NCBI RefSeq assembly: GCF_042652925.1 | Contig: NZ_JBHSHC010000002.1 | Coordinates: forward strand, 7,206 to 71,205 | Direction: 5' to 3' | Length of the DNA stretch: 64,000 bases | Source: Effusibacillus consociatus | Lineage (GTDB): Bacteria; Bacillota; Bacilli; Tumebacillales; Effusibacillaceae | In this document: piece by piece, positions 9,682 to 18,473 of the stretch | How the letters are laid out: the number at the start of each line of letters is the position of its first letter | Numbering within the stretch: the stretch's first letter is position 1 | The notes under the pieces: model-generated | Database searches by the model: none | Seen by the model: the letters and a program-made list of their open reading frames with translations, nothing else | Told to the model about the DNA's origin: nothing | Program-made: the position numbers and the translations under genes

Positions 9682-10737
9682 TTACTCCATCCCATCACTT
9701 GCTTCTATGAATTTCTGATAAAGTTCACGATAACAGTTCCCAATTTGTGTCCAACTATTTTTTTCAAGATATAGATTAGCCTTTGAAATCAATCGTTCTC
9801 GCAGAGTACTGTCCAACAACATCTGACATAATGAACTGGCAATAGTATCTACTTTACTGTCCGATATCTTATAAACTTCATCCTTTAAGTCGGAAAAAAA
9901 CAGATTATCAGTGGTAAGAACCGGTCTTTTCGCGGCCAGCAGCATTTTGGCCGCCGAAGAGACCCCTTGATAATTGTGAGGCTCGTACGGAAGAACATTA
10001 ACATCCATGGTATGAAGTAAATTGACAATTAGGGATTCTGGCAAAAATTCTTTTATCCATATCAAATGAGAGTTTTTATCAAATTGCCGCTGTAATTCTT
10101 GTTGAAAAGAGTAATAGGGATGATTCTCGTCCAGGGAGTTGGGATAATGGGCGAAAAAGTAACCTTTTATATCGGGAAAGTAGATCTTCAGCTCGTTTAT
10201 TGCATTGATTAGATTGAGTATTCCTTTGTGAGGAAACGGAAAACCAAAGAAGCCTATGCAAGGATAACCGGTAATGTTAAATAACATTTTTGTTTTTTCT
10301 TTTTCTTCAAGAGGAAATAAACGGCATCCAATCGGCATTACTACCAGCTTTTCGCGGGGATAACCGTGAGAGATGCACAATCGCTCAACTGCTTTTGAAT
10401 GAACAATAACCAGCGAACTCATCTCTGAGATTTGACGATTATACACTGCAAGGTCACTGCACCACGAATGAAGAGTGGTGATTATTGGTACCTGTTTACG
10501 GTTTAATTCGACCATAGCTCGGTATAAAGTATTTAGATCATAAACTGAATATTCATATTGAAAATGAACAATATCTATAGAATCTTTTTTTATAATAGAT
10601 GGAAGATCCTCATTCATTTCCGAATAAACTTTGATTTTATTCTGTTTATTCGTAGTGTTCTGAATCAGCTGCTTGGTATAATCGGCCACTCCGCATACTT
10701 TTCCCCAGGTGGGAATGACCATTCCAATCGTTGCCAT
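9682..10737 (-). CDS. Glycosyltransferase family 4
   Basis: 351 residues beginning MATIGMVIPTWGKVCGVADYT, a common GT4 N-terminal loop that binds the acceptor. TTLHSWCSD, then FFGFPFPHKGILNLI and NVLPYEPHNYQGVSSAAKMLLA (a divergent E(x)7E region) place it in GT-B/GT4. GGAGGGG lies 9 nt before the ATG at 10737. Its start is only a few bases past the stop of the next upstream gene at 10743, so the two are probably co-translated. Confidence 0.85.
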   Translation of the reverse strand: MATIGMVIPTWGKVCGVADYTKQLIQNTTNKQNKIKVYSEMNEDLPSIIKKDSIDIVHFQYEYSVYDLNTLYRAMVELNRKQVPIITTLHSWCSDLAVYNRQISEMSSLVIVHSKAVERLCISHGYPREKLVVMPIGCRLFPLEEKEKTKMLFNITGYPCIGFFGFPFPHKGILNLINAINELKIYFPDIKGYFFAHYPNSLDENHPYYSFQQELQRQFDKNSHLIWIKEFLPESLIVNLLHTMDVNVLPYEPHNYQGVSSAAKMLLAAKRPVLTTDNLFFSDLKDEVYKISDSKVDTIASSLCQMLLDSTLRERLISKANLYLEKNSWTQIGNCYRELYQKFIEASDGME

Positions 10738-10742
10738 TAGAG

Positions 10743-11861
10743 TTACCCCTCCATTGTCCCCAACAAGGTAAGGATGCGTTCTAGCATTTTCCCGGTGCTC
10801 CAAAAACGGATAACGTGTTCTCTTGCGCGAGTCCCTTTTTCTTTAATATCTTCCGAATGTTCAACTGCAAACCTCATCCATTTGCGAGTATCTGCTAATG
10901 ACGGAACGGCCCATCGGGCACCGTCGTATACCGCATCATTGGGAATTCCATACTTTGGGATCGGTTCAAGTCTTTCTACTCCTATTAGATAGCCATTTTC
11001 GTCATTTATAAAATCCAGGTGAGCTGACCAATCGGTAGTAATGATCGGGATTCCGGTTGACATGGCTTCAAGCGCCGGCAGATTCCATCCTTCTCCACGT
11101 GTCGGGATAATATAGCAATGTCCTGCCGAATAAAAGGATGGAATTTCATCATATGACATGCCTCGTGTAAGAAGTTTTAATGCGGGAGGGTTCTTAATTC
11201 CCAGATTCGTGATCATTTCGTTCCATGTACGATGCATTTTGGTTCCGCTTGGATCAAATTCACTTCCGTCATATGCTTTAATTACCAATAAAACCGGATC
11301 AGATCCTGAAAATTCCTCCAGATAAGCACTCAGCAGGAGATCATATCCCTTTCGTGGAATCCATTCAAAGTTCGATAAAAAAACAAAACGTCCTCGCTCC
11401 TGCAAAGTCATGGGAGGAACCGCCGGATGAAAACGATTCACGTTCACTCCAAGGGGAACAACCTTTATTTTTTCTTTATAGACTCCACTGCTAAAAAAGG
11501 TTTGCTGGTTAAATGTTGACGGAACCCATATCTGATCCATTTGATTGCATTTTTCCACCCAATGTGGAGGTAAACGGTCGCATTCCGACATAGTCATTCC
11601 GATATTGATTCTGCCGGAAATCGGGTGAAAATCTTGGGCGATACAGATCTGCAGGATCGGACCTTCCGGAAGGATCTCTGAATCGCAGAGTTCGATCAGT
11701 TTTTGTTTTTGCAGGAAAGGTAACCCTGCGTCTAATTGGCTCCAGTCTCTGGGGATCACACGAAGAGTATATCCCCGGTCAGCAAGACCGAAAATAATGG
11801 AACGTGCAGCTTCAGCATAGCCGGAAGCATCAAATACAGGTCCCATAAGAGTCAATTTCAT
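10743..11861 (-). CDS. Glycosyltransferase family 4
   Basis: 372 residues, GT-B fold. Starts MKLTLMGPVFDASGYAEAAR; ATG at 11861 follows GAGGGATGTAGA. The donor domain shows FLSNFEWIPRKGYDLLLSA and IPTRGEGWNLPALEAMSTGIPII, a clear GT4 E(x)7E motif. Its start overlaps the stop of the upstream GT2-methyltransferase gene by a few bases, so it is coupled to it. Cytosolic; substrates unknown. Confidence 0.9.
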   Translation of the reverse strand: MKLTLMGPVFDASGYAEAARSIIFGLADRGYTLRVIPRDWSQLDAGLPFLQKQKLIELCDSEILPEGPILQICIAQDFHPISGRINIGMTMSECDRLPPHWVEKCNQMDQIWVPSTFNQQTFFSSGVYKEKIKVVPLGVNVNRFHPAVPPMTLQERGRFVFLSNFEWIPRKGYDLLLSAYLEEFSGSDPVLLVIKAYDGSEFDPSGTKMHRTWNEMITNLGIKNPPALKLLTRGMSYDEIPSFYSAGHCYIIPTRGEGWNLPALEAMSTGIPIITTDWSAHLDFINDENGYLIGVERLEPIPKYGIPNDAVYDGARWAVPSLADTRKWMRFAVEHSEDIKEKGTRAREHVIRFWSTGKMLERILTLLGTMEG

Positions 11862-13156
11862 TCTACATCCCTCTGAGAAACCGGTTTTCTTCCAGCGATT
11901 TGGATCATCCAATTCTCGTAATACTCAAGATTGATATTTTCAAATCCGGCTTTTGCCATCATTTCTCGAATTGTGGCATTGTCAAGAATGCAACGATGTC
12001 TTTCCCATCCCTGCCTATCGTCTCCAAATATCAATTTGTTGAAATTTTCGTTGCTGATTTCCCCTTTGGCATAGGCGGTTGCAATTTGACGACCGTCATA
12101 TACTCGAACCATTACGTAACCGCCCGCTTTGGCTACTCTGCAGCATTCCCCAAGAGCTTTTACTATATCGTGATAAGGCAGATGCTCCATCAAGTATCCG
12201 GGAACAATTACCTGGTCATAAGTATTGTCTTCCACAGGGATATTTCGGATATCTCCAACAATATTCACATGAGGCAGAGGGCGAATATCCAAATGTTCAA
12301 ATCCCAGACTGATACAACTCGGCAAGGCACCGATTTCCAGAGATCTTCCCTTGTTCTCCGGCTTCTGTTCGATTCTTGTATCTTTGGAGGCAACGATCTG
12401 ATCCAAATACTGCCTTAACTGTTGGATGTCCTTGCGGGGTTTTGGAGTTCCTCCGCTATAGCCTTTTTGTTTGATATACTCTTTTATCACTTCCGGATGC
12501 TCAAATGGAAAGGGCCTCCTCTCCGCTTGTTCCAACAGGTGTTTTGCCGTTCTTCCTTCGTAGAAGTAAGGTTCCCCCATTTTTCTTGCATATTGTTTTA
12601 GTTTACTCAAGATAAATTCCATCGGTTTCGCATATCCGTAATGAACGTAATCCAGACCTGACTCGGCAATCACGGAACCGATCCCGATCAACGATTCATG
12701 GATAGGATTTATATATTTGATTCCAGGACGGTTTTGAAAGAGAAAAATCCGTTGGAAACGACCATCATCTTTGCTGACATTCTGCATTTGGTCCCAACCA
12801 AACATCAAATTAAAAAAAAGACAGGTATATCCGTCAATCTGATCGTATTCGGTAAGAACCGGGAGAACCTCTTCTATTTCCTGATAAAAGACTTCGTCTG
12901 CATCCAGTTTTAAAATCCACTCTCCCTGACACTTGGAAAGAGCGAAATTTCCCAATTCGGAAAAATCCTCCGTTTGATATTCAAACCATCGGATCTTGTC
13001 AAATGCACTCAATCGTTCCCGGGTTCGGTCCGTGGAGCCATTGTCAACCACGACAATTTCATCCACCACGTTATAAATTGAAAGAATCGAATACGGAGCA
13101 AACTCCTCTTCATTTTTCACATAGTACATTGCAGTGACCTTAGGACGGTTTGTCAA
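11858..13156 (-). CDS. Two-domain protein: GT2 glycosyltransferase fused to a SAM methyltransferase
   Basis: About 432 residues. Residues 1-220 are a SunS/WaaE-like GT2 (AMYYVKNEEEFAPYSI, VVDNGSTDRTRE, LKLDADEVF as the DxD). Residues 270-420 are a class I SAM-dependent methyltransferase: GRSLEIGALPSC as motif I, DIRPLPHVNIVGDIRNIP, then EHLPYHDIVKALGECCRV as the Methyltransf_11 core. The fusion suggests a sugar is added and then methylated, or an added sugar is capped by O-methylation. A TTG at 13156 with GAGGGTG upstream is the most likely start; a GTG at 13165 is also possible. Confidence 0.85.
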   Translation of the reverse strand: MTNRPKVTAMYYVKNEEEFAPYSILSIYNVVDEIVVVDNGSTDRTRERLSAFDKIRWFEYQTEDFSELGNFALSKCQGEWILKLDADEVFYQEIEEVLPVLTEYDQIDGYTCLFFNLMFGWDQMQNVSKDDGRFQRIFLFQNRPGIKYINPIHESLIGIGSVIAESGLDYVHYGYAKPMEFILSKLKQYARKMGEPYFYEGRTAKHLLEQAERRPFPFEHPEVIKEYIKQKGYSGGTPKPRKDIQQLRQYLDQIVASKDTRIEQKPENKGRSLEIGALPSCISLGFEHLDIRPLPHVNIVGDIRNIPVEDNTYDQVIVPGYLMEHLPYHDIVKALGECCRVAKAGGYVMVRVYDGRQIATAYAKGEISNENFNKLIFGDDRQGWERHRCILDNATIREMMAKAGFENINLEYYENWMIQIAGRKPVSQRDVE

Positions 13157-13301
13157 AAACAACACCCTCTTTTTTCTCGATCAATTTCTTATTCAAAAAC
13201 AGGTTATTCCCCTCTTCCAGAAATGGTTATAGAATACTGTTCATTTAGGCTAGCCTCGAACATAAAATGTAAAAAACCTGACTCAGAGGAAAGTGGTATC
13301 T

Positions 13302-14336
13302 ATGAAAATCGCGTTTTATTACGATTCGTCATTTGATTGGAATGACAACGATCTTGAAACAAAGGGAGTCGGGGGTTCACAATTAGCCCTGATACGTATT
13401 ACCCGTGAGCTTGCAAAACGTCATGAGGTGACCGTCTTCAACAGTACCTCAAGGGAGGGTGTTTACAACAAGGTAACGTATCGCCACTATTCCTCATGGA
13501 AGTTAGATGAATATTGGGATGTGTTTATCAGTTTTCGCTGTTCCTTGCCCCATAAAGATGTTCAAGCGTTGTGCAAGATTCATTGGTGCATTGATCCGGG
13601 TGACAACACAGTAGAGAAAGATCTGCACTATATTGACAAAATCATTACAATAAGTCCTTTTCATACCAAATTAATGGGCAATATTTTTCATATCGACAGG
13701 AACAAGTTTTATGAAGCCCGTTTGGGAGTTGAAACAGAAGAATACCAACAAATGATGCCCAAAACAAAGAATCAATTAATCTTCTGTTCTGCCCCGGAAC
13801 GCGGGCTTCAACATGTCCCACTGATCTACTCGCTGATAAAAAAGCAAGTGCCTGATGTAACGCTGGTAATCACAATGGATTACAGTCTCTGGGGTTTTGA
13901 ACCAGGAATCGAAAAATACCGGGAAATGTTCAAGGGAATGGAAGGAGTTCGGTATTTAGGCAAAATTTCTCGCCAGCAATTGATCGAGGAACAAAAAACC
14001 AGTATGCTTCATATCTATCCGTGTGACGGGCCTTATGAAATGTTCTGCCTGGCTTCCATGGAATGTCAAGCTGCCGGAACTCCGACAGTTGCAACCGGTC
14101 AGGGGGCCCTTGTTACTACTGTCCAAGACGGCGAGACAGGCAGATTGATCTATTCATTACCTGATTATGATCAAAATTTTTATCAATCTTTCGCGGATGC
14201 CGTGATAGATCTTCTAATCAATCCCATCGTTTTGCAGAAGATGAGCATGAAAGCCAGAGAACGGGCACTTTCTCAATATTCCTATGAAAATTTGGTGAAG
14301 GAGTTGGAAAGAAAAATTAAAGAATGGTGCAAATGA
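13302..14336 (+). CDS. Glycosyltransferase family 4
   Basis: 344 residues on the opposite strand to its neighbours. It starts MKIAFYYDSSFDW after GAGGAAAG. Acceptor-side GVGGSQLALIRITRELA, then HIYPCDGPYEMFCLASMECQAAGTP, a GT4 donor motif (E...E) in the C-terminal domain. The stop is only 6 bp from the convergent manC gene. The 145-bp gap to the divergent GT2-methyltransferase gene must hold both promoters. Confidence 0.87.
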   Translation: MKIAFYYDSSFDWNDNDLETKGVGGSQLALIRITRELAKRHEVTVFNSTSREGVYNKVTYRHYSSWKLDEYWDVFISFRCSLPHKDVQALCKIHWCIDPGDNTVEKDLHYIDKIITISPFHTKLMGNIFHIDRNKFYEARLGVETEEYQQMMPKTKNQLIFCSAPERGLQHVPLIYSLIKKQVPDVTLVITMDYSLWGFEPGIEKYREMFKGMEGVRYLGKISRQQLIEEQKTSMLHIYPCDGPYEMFCLASMECQAAGTPTVATGQGALVTTVQDGETGRLIYSLPDYDQNFYQSFADAVIDLLINPIVLQKMSMKARERALSQYSYENLVKELERKIKEWCK

Positions 14337-14342
14337 TTCACT

Positions 14343-15365
14343 TTACATTAACTTTTTAATCTCCTGTTCCTTGTCCTTACGACAGATCAGGACGGCCTGA
14401 TCGGTCACTGTGATGATCAGGTCTTCTATTCCAATGGCTCCAATGAAAACTTTTTCACTGTAAACAATACAATTATGGGTATTTAAAAGTTTGTGTTCAC
14501 CAATCACCACATTCCCGTTGCGGTCTTTCTCAATCAGTCTTTCCAACGACGTCCAATTGCCCATGTCATCCCAAACAAAGGAACCCGGCACCAGATAGAT
14601 ACAGGAAGCCTTCTCGATAACACCGTAATCAATCGACATCTTGTTCAGTTTCATATACTCTTGTTTTAAGATTGACTTCTCTTCCGGTTTCCCGATTCCG
14701 GCCTGAATTTTCCGCAAACCTTCCGATAACCTTGGCATATGCTGCTCAATAAGTTCCCTGATGACAGATGCTCTCCAGACAAAAATGCCGCTGTTCCAAT
14801 AAAAGTGCGGTACTTTAATCCATCTTAGTGCTGTTGACAAATCCGGTTTTTCAGTAAATTTTTCTACAGGCATTACGTTATCATCGAAAACCTCTTCCAC
14901 CTTAATGTATCCGTATGCCGTTTCCGGTCTGTTGGGTTTGATGCCCACCGTAACCACACATGGAACTTTGGCAGCTTGATGATAGGCTGTAAGTAAGGCA
15001 TCACGAAATGCATCGTCCCCATCGATATAATGATCGGACGGGAGCGTAATCAAGACAGGGTCCTGATCGTGATGCAGAAATCGAATGGCGGTCAGGCCTA
15101 TACAAGCCGCAGTATCTTTCGAATCGGGTTCCACGATAATATTTTCATCAGGTAAATCGGTCTGTTCCTTTACATACGAAACGTACTTGTCTACCGTAAC
15201 GACATAGATATCTCGATACGATAGAAAGGATGCCAATCTGGATACCGTTTTTTGCAACATCGATTGCCCGTCTAGAATTGGGATGAACTGCTTGGGCAAA
15301 TCAGGCTGGCTTTTCGGCCATAGTCGGGTGCCATTCCCCCCGGCCATGATAACTGCTTTTAACAA
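14343..15365 (-). CDS. manC: Mannose-1-phosphate guanylyltransferase
   Basis: Produces GDP-mannose from GTP and mannose-1-phosphate. MLKAVIMAGGNGTRLWPKS, then PKQFIPILDGQSMLQ and VEPDSKDTAACIGL are the family signature. FTEKPDLSTALRW and YFWNSGIFVW-type residues follow, and VWDDMGNW is the conserved product-site motif. 340 residues, so it has the guanylyltransferase domain but not the C-terminal phosphomannose-isomerase domain of long ManC forms. TTG start with GGAGGTAGGTAGTC upstream. Feeds gmd at 3.9 kb. Confidence 0.92.
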   Translation of the reverse strand: MLKAVIMAGGNGTRLWPKSQPDLPKQFIPILDGQSMLQKTVSRLASFLSYRDIYVVTVDKYVSYVKEQTDLPDENIIVEPDSKDTAACIGLTAIRFLHHDQDPVLITLPSDHYIDGDDAFRDALLTAYHQAAKVPCVVTVGIKPNRPETAYGYIKVEEVFDDNVMPVEKFTEKPDLSTALRWIKVPHFYWNSGIFVWRASVIRELIEQHMPRLSEGLRKIQAGIGKPEEKSILKQEYMKLNKMSIDYGVIEKASCIYLVPGSFVWDDMGNWTSLERLIEKDRNGNVVIGEHKLLNTHNCIVYSEKVFIGAIGIEDLIITVTDQAVLICRKDKEQEIKKLM

Positions 15366-15478
15366 GACTACCTACCTCCTACATACTTCCACCATTTTCC
15401 CGAGCCATTTACTTTTCAGCATATTAATTCCTCCCGTAAACGGAAACGGCGTTTGACCTTTTGATCAAAAAATAAAAG

Positions 15479-15515
15479 TAAATGCCTCCCCTGCATTCAG
15501 GAGCGGCATTTTCAT
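15479..15515 (-). terminator. Terminator downstream of ino1
   Basis: On the - strand, AATGCC-CTCC pairs with GGGAG-GCATT across a short loop and is followed by T-rich sequence. It lies directly after the ino1 stop. Confidence 0.65.
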
Positions 15516-15518
15516 CCT

Positions 15519-16613
15519 TTATCTGTCGATTTCACCTTTGATGAATTTTTCCATAAGAATTCGTGCTTCCTCATCGGTGTATTGGACAAGCGGATGTTTC
15601 ATAGTATAAGCGGCAATCGAAGGCAGAGCGCCCGATACCCCTCGATCCAGCGCCAGCTTACAGCAGCGAATAATATCGATCACAACTCCGGCACTGTTAG
15701 GGGAATCCTCCACCGACAGTTTCAGATCCAGGTTGAATTTCACTCCCCCGAATTGTGTTCCTTCCATCCGCACATAGCAAATTTTGTTGTCGTCCAGCCA
15801 AGGAACATAGTCGCTCGGACCGACATGAATGTTTTGTTCTGCAAGAGGCGTCTCCAATTGGGACTGTACAGCTTCTGTTTTCGAAGTTTTCTTCATCGTG
15901 AGCCGCTCACGATTTAACATATTCAAAAAATCGGTATTTCCCCCCATGTTTAATTGATAAGTATGGTCGATTCTGACACCTCGTTCTTCACACAATCGGG
16001 TCAAAATCCTATGAACAATCGTTGCTCCTATTTGCGATTTGATGTCATCCCCGATAATCGGCAGTCCGGCATGCTCGAATCGGCTAACCCAGACCGGATC
16101 CGAACCGATAAAAACAGGGATACAATTGACAAACGCAACTCCCGCTTCCAGTGCACATCGAGCATAAAATTCCGCAGCCTGTACACTGCCCACCGGCAAA
16201 TAGTTGATCAAGATTTCAGCCCCACTGTTTCTCAACTCGGTAACTACATCACAATCCGGTTCATCTGACAAAAGAAAACGTCGTTCCACCGGGTAAGCTT
16301 GCATATGGCTCGAGATCCCATCGAGAAGATGTCCTTTTTTTACGATGACAGGATGTTGGTTCATTTCTTTAACAAATACTTTTGTACAGTTAGGTGAGGC
16401 AAAAATGGCTTCGTTCAGAGGTTTACCCACCTTGCGGGAATCAACGTCAAATGCAGCTGCAATCTCGATATCTCCGGGCAAATAACCACCGACCTCGGGA
16501 TGCATTAACCCAACTGCTTGATCATCACTGAGAGTCTTGTAATAATAAATCCCCTGCAGCAAGGAGGAAGCACAATTTCCAACACCGACAATAGCCACCC
16601 TGATTTTCGACAA
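15519..16613 (-). CDS. ino1: myo-Inositol-1-phosphate synthase
   Basis: Isomerises glucose-6-phosphate to 1L-myo-inositol-1-phosphate using NAD. The N-terminal Rossmann motif VAIVGVGNCASSLLQG, then INYLPVGSVQAAEFYA, GDDIKSQIGATIVHRIL and LNMGGNTDFLNM match the compact prokaryotic (actinobacterial-type) Ino1. About 364 residues. TTG at 16613 is chosen because GGGAGG sits 7 nt upstream. Ino1 is uncommon in Bacilli; its place inside a glycan locus suggests inositol or an inositol phosphate is part of the glycan or of a linked phospholipid. Confidence 0.9.
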   Translation of the reverse strand: MSKIRVAIVGVGNCASSLLQGIYYYKTLSDDQAVGLMHPEVGGYLPGDIEIAAAFDVDSRKVGKPLNEAIFASPNCTKVFVKEMNQHPVIVKKGHLLDGISSHMQAYPVERRFLLSDEPDCDVVTELRNSGAEILINYLPVGSVQAAEFYARCALEAGVAFVNCIPVFIGSDPVWVSRFEHAGLPIIGDDIKSQIGATIVHRILTRLCEERGVRIDHTYQLNMGGNTDFLNMLNRERLTMKKTSKTEAVQSQLETPLAEQNIHVGPSDYVPWLDDNKICYVRMEGTQFGGVKFNLDLKLSVEDSPNSAGVVIDIIRCCKLALDRGVSGALPSIAAYTMKHPLVQYTDEEARILMEKFIKGEIDR

Positions 16614-16704
16614 AATGATTCCTCCCTTATTCCGCAACATGTCTCATGTTGACGAAAGCAACTATCATAGTGTATGCAAGATTGTTCGCAGTCGGGATTT
16701 CATG

Positions 16705-18138
16705 TTAGGGTTTTTTTATTAGAGTTTGGACAAATGACGTATCCGGAATTGAATAGTCAAGAGGTAAACTATTCACAACAGAATCCCATACATCGGGGTC
16801 GAATTGTCTCATCACGTCAAATTTAAAAATACTCTCAGGATAATATCTTTGAATACCGCCAGAATTCGTTAAACCATACTGTCCGTCCAGGTCGGGGGCT
16901 TCAACGGTACTTCGGCTTACCGATGTTGATGTTTGAAGTGCCTGATTATATACAGCCATCGTACGTTCATAGACTGCTTTCGATGTAAACTCCTTCATCC
17001 CCCATGCTTTGGCGTCCTTGCCCAATTGATTGCGAATTTTTTCATTGCTCATCACCTCGAACAGTCGGTCAGCCAGTTGGGTACTGTGTTCTTTTTCGAA
17101 AATCAAACCGGTTTTTCCATGCTCAATCATTTCAGGTATTCCACCGACATTGGAAGCCACAATGGGAAGACCTGCGATGGCTGCTTCCATAATCGCGAAT
17201 GAATGCATTTCCTGCAGGGACGGAAGCACCATTATGTCAGCCTTATTCAATAGGGCAGGAACATCCGTACGGTTTCCCATAAATATGATTTTGTGTGTTA
17301 TGCCTTTCTGCTCGCAATATGTTTCAAGTTCCTTTCGCAGCAAACCATCTCCAATGAGCCAACAAACGAAGTCATCCCGTTTTTCTTTTAGGATGCTTAG
17401 TGCTTCTATAAGAGTTTGATGGCCTTTCTCAGGAACCAGTCGTGCCGGACAGGCAATAACGAGTTGATTGGGATCCTTTTGTACAGGCGGAGAGGGCTCA
17501 CGGTTCATTTGTACAAGAAAAGAAGATAACTCGATTCCATAACGTATCACATTGAGCTTGTCTTTCGGAATTCGAAATTTGCTGCTTAGTTCTTCTTTCT
17601 GCCATTTTGTAGAAACAATCGTCTGATCCGACGATATATGTCCATAGAATTCTTCTTCCTCAGCATATTTCCAGGGAAAACTGTCCTTGCTCGCAATCTG
17701 GCCGGAATTCAGGTGTTCGGTGGCAAGTATACCGTGGATGGTAGCAACTAGGGGAACGTGATTCGGTTTGACTCTCCATAAGGCCCGGGTTGATACAATA
17801 TCTTGACTGTGAATTAAATCATATTGATCCAAATTGAATAAAGTTGCCATGAGCTCAAAGGTATATCGCTCAATTTCCCTCCAGCGAATCCAAGGATCGA
17901 CATGACTCAAATTGTTGTGATAATAGCGATATACTTCGTCGTATACAATATCTTTTACCGGTGATTTATCAATAATCTTACCCGTATTGACCAGGTAGAT
18001 ATTTTTCATGTCCGGATAATGAGCCAATACATCAACTTGATGACCATGTTCTTCAAACTCTTTCTTTAACATTTCAATGTAGGTGTTTACCCCGCCGACA
18101 TGTGGAAGATACCAGTAGGTTACCAAAAGAATTTTCAA
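16705..18138 (-). CDS. GT4 glycosyltransferase with a C-terminal VW/PxDY tail domain
   Basis: 477 residues. The core is a GT4 enzyme (MKILLVTYWYLPHVGGVNTY, LIHSQDIVSTRALW, CPARLVPEKGHQTLIEAL, LPSLQEMHSFAIMEAAIAGLPIV). After the core, from about residue 410, comes a linker and a short domain (SIFKFDV, then DPDVWDSVVNSLPLDYSIPD) that recurs in the Lys/Glu-rich protein at 24.0-24.8 kb. It is one of three paralogous GT4s in this stretch (also 18.5-20.1 and 24.8-26.1 kb). TTG start preceded by AAAGGAGG. Confidence 0.88.
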   Translation of the reverse strand: MKILLVTYWYLPHVGGVNTYIEMLKKEFEEHGHQVDVLAHYPDMKNIYLVNTGKIIDKSPVKDIVYDEVYRYYHNNLSHVDPWIRWREIERYTFELMATLFNLDQYDLIHSQDIVSTRALWRVKPNHVPLVATIHGILATEHLNSGQIASKDSFPWKYAEEEEFYGHISSDQTIVSTKWQKEELSSKFRIPKDKLNVIRYGIELSSFLVQMNREPSPPVQKDPNQLVIACPARLVPEKGHQTLIEALSILKEKRDDFVCWLIGDGLLRKELETYCEQKGITHKIIFMGNRTDVPALLNKADIMVLPSLQEMHSFAIMEAAIAGLPIVASNVGGIPEMIEHGKTGLIFEKEHSTQLADRLFEVMSNEKIRNQLGKDAKAWGMKEFTSKAVYERTMAVYNQALQTSTSVSRSTVEAPDLDGQYGLTNSGGIQRYYPESIFKFDVMRQFDPDVWDSVVNSLPLDYSIPDTSFVQTLIKKP

Positions 18139-18473
18139 TGAGAATTCCTCCTTTCTTAAGACGTCAATTAACTAATATGCGTCAAACATTCTTCTTAACA
18201 ATCTGAGATCCGCAATTCGATAGCCGTTTGGCAGATTTTTGTTGAATATGGTTTTATACTTGATAGATCCTGATTGGACCACACGTGATTTCAGTATATG
18301 TTGGTCGACTGGAAAGGTTTGGACGAATCACATTCGTCAGCTGTCTGTATTAGCATCCGTACCCGGACAATCGTGTAAAGCAACAGGCATCCGCGCTGCA
18401 TAGGATAAAAAAGATGTCGATAGGCTTACTGCCACTACGACTTAATGAAGAGAGGGAGAGGAGGAGAGCTTTT
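18139..18473 (+). other. Intergenic region between divergent GT4 genes, with a 7-bp inverted repeat
   Basis: A 335-bp gap between two divergent paralogous glycosyltransferase genes; it must hold both promoters. A perfect inverted repeat GACGAAT-CAC-ATTCGTC lies at 18322-18338 and could be an operator or a small RNA hairpin. No convincing sigma-A -35/-10 pair was found, which would fit sporulation sigma factors, but that is not shown. Confidence 0.4.
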
